In this document: in pieces, positions 1 to 5,834 of the stretch
Layout: each line of letters begins with the position of its first letter
Position numbering within the stretch: the first letter of the stretch is position 1
Source: an uncultured Johnsonella sp.
GTDB taxonomy: Bacteria > Bacillota > Clostridia > Lachnospirales > Lachnospiraceae
NCBI GenBank assembly: GCA_905373785.1
Contig: CAJPUK010000052.1
Coordinates: 1 to 13,074, forward strand
Length of the DNA stretch: 13,074 nt
Reading direction: 5' to 3'
Notes under the pieces: model-generated
Seen by the model: the letters and a program-made list of their open reading frames with translations, nothing else
The model's database searches: none
Told to the model about the DNA's origin: nothing
Made by a program: the position numbers and the translations under genes

Positions 1-1
1 G

Positions 2-844
2 CAGGAGTTTATTCAAAGATTCTCTGCAAATGCTTCAAAGTCAAAGCAGGCTACTTCAAGAAAGAGGGCATTGGAAAAGATAGAGCTTGATGATATCAGA
101 CCTTCTTCAAGAAAGTATCCTTACATAGACTTTAGACCTAACAGAGAAATAGGCAATGAAGTACTTAGTGTTGAAGGGCTTTCAAAGACCATAGACGGAG
201 TTAAGGTGCTTGATAATATAAGCTTTGTGCTTAATCGTGATGATAAGGTAGCCTTGGTAGGTCCTAATGAAAGAGCAAAAACAGTGCTTTTTAAGATACT
301 TGCAGGTGAGATGGAGCCTGATGAGGGTAATTATAAGTGGGGTATAACCACTACACAAAGTTATTTCCCAAAGGACAACAGTAAGATATTTGCCGGAGAA
401 GAGACTATAGTAGAGTGGCTCACACAGTATTCCGAAAATAAAGATACAACCTATGTCAGAGGTTTCCTCGGTCGTATGCTTTTTGCCGGAGATGACGGTG
501 TAAAGAAGGTAAAGGTGCTTTCAGGAGGAGAAAAGGTAAGATGCATGCTGTCAAAGCTTATGATAAGCGGAGCCAATGTACTTATGCTTGACGAGCCTAC
601 CGACCACCTTGATATGGAAAGTATTACCGCACTCAATAACGGACTTATGAAGTTTTCAGGCGTACTTATATTCTCCTCAAGAGACCATCAGGTAGTGCAA
701 ACAACTGCCAACAGAATTATGGAAATAATTAACGGTAAGTTGGTGGATAAACTTACCACATACGATGAATATCTTGATTCGGATGAGATGGCAAGAAAGA
801 GATTCACCTTTACCGTGTCAGAGGCTGAAGAGAGTGATGATTAG
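2..844 (+). CDS. ABC-F family ATPase, C-terminal part (5' end outside window)
   Basis: The reading frame is open from base 2, so the gene runs in from the left and its start is not visible. The first residues (EFIQRFSANASKSKQATSRK) match the interdomain linker of ABC-F proteins, soluble twin-ATPase proteins that act on the ribosome instead of transporting. The second nucleotide-binding domain follows: Walker A at 260-283 (GPNERAKT), signature LSGGEK at 518-535, Walker B with DEPTDHLD at 578-613, and the H-switch region at 674-691. Linker and overall pattern fit the YbiT/YkpA subgroup. Two oddities: Walker A keeps Lys-Thr but lacks its later glycines, and the usual H-switch histidine (SHD) is arginine (SRD). 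From memory, YkpA-type relatives also have a non-canonical Walker A here, so only the arginine may be unusual. The next gene starts 21 bp downstream. The family is certain; the target and role (translation factor or antibiotic protection) are not. Confidence 0.93.
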   Translation, partial: QEFIQRFSANASKSKQATSRKRALEKIELDDIRPSSRKYPYIDFRPNREIGNEVLSVEGLSKTIDGVKVLDNISFVLNRDDKVALVGPNERAKTVLFKILAGEMEPDEGNYKWGITTTQSYFPKDNSKIFAGEETIVEWLTQYSENKDTTYVRGFLGRMLFAGDDGVKKVKVLSGGEKVRCMLSKLMISGANVLMLDEPTDHLDMESITALNNGLMKFSGVLIFSSRDHQVVQTTANRIMEIINGKLVDKLTTYDEYLDSDEMARKRFTFTVSEAEESDD

Positions 845-865
845 TAAAGGGGAGTATTATAAGCT

Positions 866-1624
866 ATGAAAAAAATGATTTCGTGGAATGTCAACGGCTT
901 AAGAGCCTGTGTGACTAAGGGTTTTCTTGACTTTTTTAAAGAGATTGATGCGGATATATTTTGCCTGCAGGAAACTAAGCTTAGTGAAGGGCAGATAGAG
1001 CTTGACCTTTTAGGCTACTACGATTATTGGAATTATGCGGATAAAAAGGGCTATTCCGGAGTAGCTGTATTTACCAAAGAAAAGCCGTTAAGTGTAAGCT
1101 ACGGACTCGGTATAGATGAGCATGACCATGAAGGCAGAGTTATTACCTTAGAGTTTGATGATTATTATGTAATTACCTGCTATACTCCAAACTCAAAGAG
1201 TGAGCTTGCAAGGCTTGACTACCGTATGACTTGGGAAGATGATTTTTTAAACTATGTAAAGAAGTTGGATGAGAAAAAGCCGGTAATATACTGTGGAGAC
1301 TTAAATGTAGCACATAAGGAAATAGATCTTAAAAATCCGAGCAGTAACAGAAAAAATCCGGGATTTACAGATGAAGAAAGAGAAAAGATGAGCATAGCCC
1401 TAGATGCGGGCTTTGTTGACACATTCAGAAAATTATATCCCGATGCAAAGGATATGTATTCGTGGTGGTCATATAGGGCGTCTGCCAGAGCCAAGAATGT
1501 AGGCTGGCGTATAGATTATTTTATAGTGTCACAAAGGCTTGAAGGAAAAATAAAAGATGCCAAGATACATATGGATATAACCGGCTCTGATCATTGTCCG
1601 GTAGAGCTTGAGATAGATGTATAA
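866..1624 (+). CDS. xth: Exodeoxyribonuclease III / AP endonuclease (ExoIII-APE1 family)
   Basis: This is a DNA base-excision-repair enzyme that cuts at abasic sites and removes 3' blocking groups, using a divalent metal. The 252-residue length is normal for the family. The full set of motifs is visible: SWNVNGLRA at residues 6-14, LQETK with metal-binding Glu36, the YTPNS active-site tyrosine segment, GDLNVAH with Asp145 and Asn147, WRIDYF near residue 214, and the terminal GSDHCPV with Asp242 and His243. The KNPSSNRKNPGFTDEER segment is typical of bacterial ExoIII/ExoA. An AAGGGGAG ribosome binding site at 846-853 lies 12 bases before the ATG. The gene sits 21 bp after the ABC-F gene and 3 bp before the YjbR-like gene, so the three are probably one transcript. 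The symbol could equally be exoA, following Bacillus usage. Confidence 0.96.
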   Translation: MKKMISWNVNGLRACVTKGFLDFFKEIDADIFCLQETKLSEGQIELDLLGYYDYWNYADKKGYSGVAVFTKEKPLSVSYGLGIDEHDHEGRVITLEFDDYYVITCYTPNSKSELARLDYRMTWEDDFLNYVKKLDEKKPVIYCGDLNVAHKEIDLKNPSSNRKNPGFTDEEREKMSIALDAGFVDTFRKLYPDAKDMYSWWSYRASARAKNVGWRIDYFIVSQRLEGKIKDAKIHMDITGSDHCPVELEIDV

Positions 1625-1627
1625 AAT

Positions 1628-1990
1628 ATGCAAAAAGAAGAAGTTGTACTCTATATAGAAAAAAAGTATAAGGTAAAGCCTGTATTCCCGTGGGCACCTA
1701 AGGCAGCTCACATAGTATTTAAGCATAGCAACAATAAAAAATGGTTTGCCTTAATTATGCAAGTTACAGGAGATAAACTTGGACTTGAAACAAAAAATAT
1801 CATGGATGTGATTAACTTAAAATGTGATACGGACTTATCGGCAAATATAAGGATGAGCAAGGGGATATTGCCGGCTTATCATATGAATAAGAAGCATTGG
1901 ATATCTGTGATTTTAGATGAAAGAGTGGCGGATGATACTGTAAAGTCACTTATAGATTTAAGTTTTGAACTTACAGCAGTAAAAAAGTAA
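1628..1990 (+). CDS. MmcQ/YjbR family protein
   Basis: This is a small (120-residue) protein of the YjbR/MmcQ family, whose fold resembles a double-wing DNA-binding domain; the biological role is not established. Family signatures are the N-terminal KYKVKPVFPW segment, the KWFALIM strand near residue 38, the central block NLKCDTDL, and the C-terminal PAYHMNKKHWISVILD stretch (about residues 80-96). There are no signal peptide, membrane segments or catalytic motifs. The ATG lies 3 bp after the stop of the exodeoxyribonuclease gene with only a weak purine-rich ribosome binding site, which suggests translational coupling. Sitting next to a repair nuclease gene is compatible with a DNA-related role, but that is inference from position only. 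A 90-bp gap follows before the next gene. Confidence 0.88.
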   Translation: MQKEEVVLYIEKKYKVKPVFPWAPKAAHIVFKHSNNKKWFALIMQVTGDKLGLETKNIMDVINLKCDTDLSANIRMSKGILPAYHMNKKHWISVILDERVADDTVKSLIDLSFELTAVKK

Positions 1991-2013
1991 TAAGCGAAAA
2001 GTTGTGATTTAAG

Positions 2014-2045
2014 AAAAGCAAAGCCAAATATAGCTTTTATTGACT
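2014..2045 (+). promoter_or_regulatory. Short AT-rich hairpin and possible -35 element before the GH13-like gene
   Basis: In the 90-bp gap, AAAAGC (2014-2019) and GCTTTT (2033-2038) can pair around a 13-nt loop, followed by TTGACT (2040-2045), a good match to a sigma-A -35 box. The best -10 at proper spacing (TAAAAC, 2063-2068) is poor. The hairpin is too weak for a confident terminator. I record it because this is the only candidate transcription boundary between the ABC-F/xth/yjbR group and the GH13-like/sda group. Confidence 0.2.
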
Positions 2046-2080
2046 TTGTGTTTTGTAAATAATAAAACAGAGGTAAAGTC

Positions 2081-3943
2081 ATGAAAATAAAAATATACAA
2101 AGAGAAGGCTTATATTTATCCTTTGGGGATCGTCACACATAAAGACGGATTTCATATAAGTGCGGTATCTTCTTCAGCATCACTTTTTTTGCTTTTGTAT
2201 CATAGAAATGAAGAAGAGTTTTGTGAAAAAATAGAATTTCCCAAGGAATATAGAGTAGGGAATGTATGGTTCATGAGCATAAGTTGTGACAAGGCAGATG
2301 AGATAGAAGAACTTTTTTGTATGGAATACAACTTAAGTGATGGGGTAGCGGCTTTTCCCGACCCCTACGGCAAAAGTTACAGCGGAAGGGATAGCTACAA
2401 AAAAGCAGAGCAGCTTTACAATATAAAAAGAAGCCCGATAATTTTAAGCGATTTTGACTGGGGATCAGACAAGCCTATAGGACGGGATTTTAATGAGACC
2501 ATAATCTATAAAATGAGCGTAAGAGGTTTTACCAAATCCCCAAGTTCAAAGTCTGTACATAAGGGAACATTTACTGCTATAGTTGATGAAGACAAACTTA
2601 ATTTTCTAAAAAAACTCGGAGTAAATGCCATAGAGCTTTTACCCTCTCAGGAGTTTGAAGAGCTTATGTTTGAAAGCAGCTATAAAGCAAAGCAGGGCAT
2701 AGAAGCTACCGGAAAAATCAATTACTGGGGCTATACGAAGGCATATCATTTTGCACCTAAGGCAAGTTTTTGTACCGGAAAAAACAGAAATCCAAACTTT
2801 GAATTCAAAAAAATGGTAAAAAAGCTGCATGAGCATGATATTGAAATCATACCTGAATTTTATTTTACCACAGATATGCCGGAAGAGTATATACTGTCCG
2901 TACTGAGGTATTGGCATATTGAGTACCATATAGACGGTGCCCATATAGTAGGCAGAAATTTATCGGCCAGTATAGCAAAAGACCCTTACCTTAGTAATAT
3001 GAAGTTGATTGCACAGTTTTGGGAAGGCGATATATCAAGTAAGAAAAACTTTGTTGCGCTATGTAATGATAGCTTTCAAAATGAGATGAGAAGAGTCCTA
3101 AAAGGTGATGATGCTATGCTTGAGAGTCTTATAAGAAATATCTCATATCAGGATAAAAATATAGTAAAGGTCAATTATATAGCGGATATAAAGGGATTTA
3201 GCCTCTGGGATCTTGTAAGTTATGATATTAAGCATAATGAGCAAAACGGCGAAAATAATAAAGACGGTACAGATAATAATTTTTCATGGAATTGCGGTAT
3301 AGAGGGAGCTACAAGAAAAAAACAGGTATTAAGTTTAAGGCATAGGCAACTTAGGAATGCCTCTATTTTGCTGTTTTTAAGTAAGGGAGTGCCTATGCTT
3401 ACATCTTCTGATGAAGTAGGGCAAAGTAAGCTGGGAAACAACAATACATATTGTCAGGATAATGAGCTCTCATGGTTTAATTGGAAACTTTTAAAAAAGA
3501 ACGAACAAATATATAAATGGTTTTGTTTTATAATAGATTTTAGGAGAAAACATCCGGTATTTTACGGCAAGGAAGCGGTACGAAATATGGACTACCTTGC
3601 CTGCGGTATGCCTGATGTGTCATATCATGGAACTAAGATATGGAAACTCGAGTTAGAGCCTTATAAAAGGCAGCTTGGTATACTTTATTGCGGAAAGTAT
3701 GCCAAAAAAGAAGATGAAGGTTTTGATAATGATTTCTATGTTATGTATAATATGCACTGGGAAGAGCATGAGTTCGACCTTCCCAGACTAAAAAACAATT
3801 TAGCTTGGTATGTTTGCATAGATACTTCTTTGGAAGAAAATTACGGATTTTATGAGGAAGGTTTAGAGCCGGCTTTAGGAAATAATTTAAGTTATAAGTT
3901 AAAAGCAAGAAGCATAGCAGTGCTTAAAAGCAAGGAGAAATAA
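2081..3943 (+). CDS. GlgX/isoamylase-like GH13 protein with all catalytic residues substituted (putative pseudoenzyme)
   Basis: At 620 residues this is a GH13 protein of the glycogen-debranching (GlgX/TreX/isoamylase) type. Residues 1 to about 110 look like a CBM48-type beta domain (LGIVTHKDGFHISAVSSSAS). The barrel follows: YKMSVRGFT, LGVNAIELLPSQEFEE, INYWGYTKAYHFAP. Family-specific non-catalytic segments are well kept (KHNEQNGENNKDGTDNNFSW near 385-404, and LGNNNTYCQDNELSWFNW). The conserved active-site regions are not: region I DxxxNH reads EFYFTT (259-264); region II DGFRFD reads DGAHIV, so the nucleophile Asp is Val290 and its Arg is His288; the acid Glu of region III is Gln312; region IV AHD reads DIK, so His is Ile370 and Asp is Lys371. 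About 40 residues between regions I and II are missing. There is no signal peptide, so it is cytosolic. Start ATG has AGAGGT 6 bases upstream. sdaAB follows 6 bp after the stop. A glucan-binding or regulatory role is only inference. Confidence 0.9.
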   Translation: MKIKIYKEKAYIYPLGIVTHKDGFHISAVSSSASLFLLLYHRNEEEFCEKIEFPKEYRVGNVWFMSISCDKADEIEELFCMEYNLSDGVAAFPDPYGKSYSGRDSYKKAEQLYNIKRSPIILSDFDWGSDKPIGRDFNETIIYKMSVRGFTKSPSSKSVHKGTFTAIVDEDKLNFLKKLGVNAIELLPSQEFEELMFESSYKAKQGIEATGKINYWGYTKAYHFAPKASFCTGKNRNPNFEFKKMVKKLHEHDIEIIPEFYFTTDMPEEYILSVLRYWHIEYHIDGAHIVGRNLSASIAKDPYLSNMKLIAQFWEGDISSKKNFVALCNDSFQNEMRRVLKGDDAMLESLIRNISYQDKNIVKVNYIADIKGFSLWDLVSYDIKHNEQNGENNKDGTDNNFSWNCGIEGATRKKQVLSLRHRQLRNASILLFLSKGVPMLTSSDEVGQSKLGNNNTYCQDNELSWFNWKLLKKNEQIYKWFCFIIDFRRKHPVFYGKEAVRNMDYLACGMPDVSYHGTKIWKLELEPYKRQLGILYCGKYAKKEDEGFDNDFYVMYNMHWEEHEFDLPRLKNNLAWYVCIDTSLEENYGFYEEGLEPALGNNLSYKLKARSIAVLKSKEK

Positions 3944-3949
3944 AGTCAG

Positions 3950-4609
3950 ATGAACGTATTTGATATTATAGGTCCGGTAATGATAGGACCTTCAAGCAGT
4001 CATACAGCAGGTGCGGCAAGGCTTGGAAAAGTAGCAAAAATTATGTTCGGAAAGGACATAAAAAAAGCCCATATATATATGCACGGAAGTTTTGCAAAAA
4101 CCGGAAAGGGACACGGAACGGATAAGGCTATTATAGCGGGGCTTTTAGGTATGGAGCCGGATAATGAAAATCTAAGATACAGTTTTGAGATTGCCAAAGA
4201 GCAGGGCTTGGAGTTTGAGTTTAGTGAGATAAAACTTGAAAATGTGCATCCGAATACTGTAAGAATAGAACTTGTCGGTGAGAATGATGACAAACTTAGC
4301 ATGGAGGGCTCCTCGGTAGGCGGAGGAAGTATACTGGTGTACAAACTTAATAACTATGAAGTCAATCTGAATTTTGAAAATCCGAGTATAGTAGTAGTAC
4401 ATACCGACTATCCGGGAGTTATAGCAAAGGTTACGGATGAACTTTATAAATACGGCGTAAATATATGCGACTTCCACCTTTCAAGAAAAAGCAAGGGCGG
4501 AGAAGCACTTATGACCATAGGGATGGACTCTATGCCGGATAGGAAGATAGAAGAAGATATATACGCTATAGACTATGTAAGTGCGGTCAATATATTAGAC
4601 AGGTTATAA
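3950..4609 (+). CDS. sdaAB: L-serine dehydratase (L-serine ammonia-lyase), iron-sulfur-dependent, beta subunit
   Basis: This is the beta subunit of the two-subunit [4Fe-4S] L-serine dehydratase found in Gram-positive anaerobes. The enzyme deaminates L-serine to pyruvate and ammonia in the cytosol. The 219-residue protein opens with the family motif IGPSSSHTAG (residues 12-21), followed by HGSFAKTGKGHGTDKAI and a glycine-rich SSVGGGSI block. From about residue 147 a C-terminal ACT domain is clear (VVHTDYPGVIAKVTDELYKY), which in this family is a regulatory or amino-acid-sensing module. The start is supported by AAGGAG at 3932-3937, inside the end of the preceding gene. The alpha subunit gene follows after 42 bp, so the two are probably co-transcribed and form one enzyme. 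Confidence 0.96.
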   Translation: MNVFDIIGPVMIGPSSSHTAGAARLGKVAKIMFGKDIKKAHIYMHGSFAKTGKGHGTDKAIIAGLLGMEPDNENLRYSFEIAKEQGLEFEFSEIKLENVHPNTVRIELVGENDDKLSMEGSSVGGGSILVYKLNNYEVNLNFENPSIVVVHTDYPGVIAKVTDELYKYGVNICDFHLSRKSKGGEALMTIGMDSMPDRKIEEDIYAIDYVSAVNILDRL

Positions 4610-4651
4610 TTCAAGTTTGTTTCAAATAAAGTATAGAAATGTGGTTTAAAT

Positions 4652-5530
4652 ATGCAAATAAAATATAATTCGTTGTCGGCAGTTGCCGATTTGGCTATAG
4701 AAAACAATATGAGCATATCTGAGCTTGTTATTAAAGAACAGGCTGAAAGTATGGGACTTAGCGAAGCTGAAATTAAAGCGAAGATGCTTGAAAGATATAA
4801 TATAATGAAGAGGGCAAAGGAAGAAGGCTTAAAAGAGGGTTTGGTATCTGTAAGCGGTCTTACCGGAGGTGATGCCTTAAAACTTTACAAATATAGAGAA
4901 AAAGGTGTAAATATTTGCGGAGGTATTTTTACCAAGGGGCTTTCATATGCCTTGGCAGTCAATGAATATAATGCCGCTATGGGTAAGATAGTGGCAACTC
5001 CTACAGCAGGAAGCTGCGGAATACTTCCGGCAGCCATGATAACCATGCAGGAAGAGCATGGATTCAGTGATGAAGAAATAGTAGAGGCTATGTTTACGGC
5101 ATCGGCTGTAGGTATGGTAGTGGCTACAATAGCCAATGTTTCAGGGGCAGAGGGAGGTTGCCAGGCGGAGTGCGGCTCAGCCTCGGCTATGTCGGCAGCA
5201 GCTATATGTGAGCTTTTTAAGGCAGGACCTAAAGCCTGTATCAATGCAGTGGCTATAACTTTTAAGAATGTACTTGGACTTGTGTGCGATCCGGTAGCGG
5301 GACTTGTAGAAGTACCCTGTGTAAAAAGAAATGCCTCAGGTGTGGCAACAGCCTTCATGGCGGCACAGCTGGCTATGAGCGGAATAGAGAGTAAGATACC
5401 GGTCGACGAGACCATACTTACTATGAAGAGGGTAGGGGATACGATGAGTACAAGCTTAAAGGAGACCGCAGAGGGGGGACTTGCAGTAACTCCTTGCGGC
5501 TGTGCTATCAGTAAAAGAATTTTAGGTTAG
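4652..5530 (+). CDS. sdaAA: L-serine dehydratase (L-serine ammonia-lyase), iron-sulfur-dependent, alpha subunit
   Basis: This is the catalytic alpha subunit that carries the [4Fe-4S] cluster of L-serine dehydratase. At 292 residues it has the normal length. The three cluster cysteines expected from the characterised family are present: Cys170 in GGCQAECG, Cys212 in GLVCDPVAG and Cys223 in VEVPCVKRNA. TPTAGSCGILPAAM (about 113-126) and the late SLKETAEGGLAVTP segment are also family hallmarks. The ribosome binding site before the ATG is weak (GTGG about 10 bases upstream), which may mean coupling to sdaAB 42 bp earlier. The enzyme needs both subunits and is oxygen-sensitive through its cluster, in keeping with the anaerobic nrd genes that follow. 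I see no clear intrinsic terminator after the stop codon. Confidence 0.97.
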   Translation: MQIKYNSLSAVADLAIENNMSISELVIKEQAESMGLSEAEIKAKMLERYNIMKRAKEEGLKEGLVSVSGLTGGDALKLYKYREKGVNICGGIFTKGLSYALAVNEYNAAMGKIVATPTAGSCGILPAAMITMQEEHGFSDEEIVEAMFTASAVGMVVATIANVSGAEGGCQAECGSASAMSAAAICELFKAGPKACINAVAITFKNVLGLVCDPVAGLVEVPCVKRNASGVATAFMAAQLAMSGIESKIPVDETILTMKRVGDTMSTSLKETAEGGLAVTPCGCAISKRILG

Positions 5531-5644
5531 TAGTTTTATAGAATACAAACCTTGGCTCGTCACGCATTTCCTTGTAAAGTTATATTAGACTCATTTTCCA
5601 TAGCATAATATTATACCCTAAAAAGCCCCGTAAACTAAGCACTA

Positions 5645-5660
5645 ACACAATATATAGTTA
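5645..5660 (+). promoter_or_regulatory. NrdR box 1 (upstream of the nrdD -35 element)
   Basis: The sequence acacaatatatagtta matches the published NrdR-box pattern ACACWATATATWGTGT, as I remember it, at 14 of 16 positions. NrdR is the ATP-cone repressor that binds paired 16-bp boxes upstream of ribonucleotide reductase operons when dATP is plentiful. The box lies 8 bp upstream of the -35 hexamer and exactly 31 bp (start to start) from box 2, about three helical turns, the usual arrangement for NrdR pairs. Confidence 0.85.
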
Positions 5661-5667
5661 TTTTGCC

Positions 5668-5696
5668 TTGACCGAACACAATATAAGGTATATACT
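5668..5696 (+). promoter_or_regulatory. Sigma-A-type promoter of nrdD
   Basis: TTGACC (5668-5673) and TATACT (5691-5696) are separated by the ideal 17 bp; each differs from consensus at one position. Transcription is expected to start near 5703. The second NrdR box fills the spacer and touches the first base of the -10 element, so bound repressor would block RNA polymerase directly. Confidence 0.8.
5676..5691 (+). promoter_or_regulatory. NrdR box 2 (within the nrdD promoter spacer)
   Basis: The sequence acacaatataaggtat matches the NrdR-box pattern at about 13 of 16 positions, with the left half-site identical to box 1 over its first ten bases. It lies between the -35 and -10 hexamers. Shared left half, 31-bp phasing and position before a ribonucleotide reductase gene make it unlikely to be chance. 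Confidence 0.8.
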
Positions 5697-5732
5697 TAGA
5701 CTTGCAAAAATTAATACACTCAACTTAGGAGG

Positions 5733-5769
5733 GGATTTTGGCAGCTTGTGATTGGGGCTGTCGAAATCC
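5733..5769 (+). other. Strong hairpin in the nrdD 5' leader
   Basis: Bases 5733-5744 pair with 5758-5769 over 12 continuous base pairs including two G-U pairs; three further C-G/U-G pairs can extend the stem inward, leaving a 7-nt loop. No U-tract follows, so it does not look like an intrinsic terminator. A very strong AGGAGG (5727-5732) sits directly before the stem, about 100 nt before the nrdD ATG, with a TTG codon 5 nt downstream inside the stem. It may be a leader-peptide or regulatory structure; function unknown. Confidence 0.5.
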
Positions 5770-5834
5770 TATTCTAACCTATGAAAGTGCATTTTAATTA
5801 AATATAATTTATTTGCTAAAGTGGAGAGGTTGCT

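Larger units (their letters stand above)
5531..5834 (+). promoter_or_regulatory. 304-bp non-coding region upstream of nrdD (NrdR boxes, promoter, structured leader)
   Basis: This stretch holds the control region of nrdD. The first ~110 bases after sdaAA show no convincing terminator and no ORF. Two NrdR-like boxes and a sigma-A promoter occupy 5645-5696, listed separately. The predicted transcript starts near 5703 and would have a leader of about 130 nt with a strong hairpin (5733-5769). The nrdD ribosome binding site is GGAGAGG, just before 5835. Confidence 0.8.

Noticed and set aside
2639..2944. 101-codon open frame on the - strand inside the GH13-like gene
   Set aside because: Shadow of a clear + strand protein with no recognisable domain.
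4885..5415. 176-codon open frame on the - strand opposite sdaAA
   Set aside because: It lies wholly inside a certain gene, its translation is low-complexity Ala/Ser/Thr/Pro as expected of an antisense shadow, and it has no family resemblance.
5531..5640. Intrinsic terminator after sdaAA
   Set aside because: No GC-rich stem followed by a T-run was found; AAAAAGCCCCG near 5620 has no pairing partner close by.
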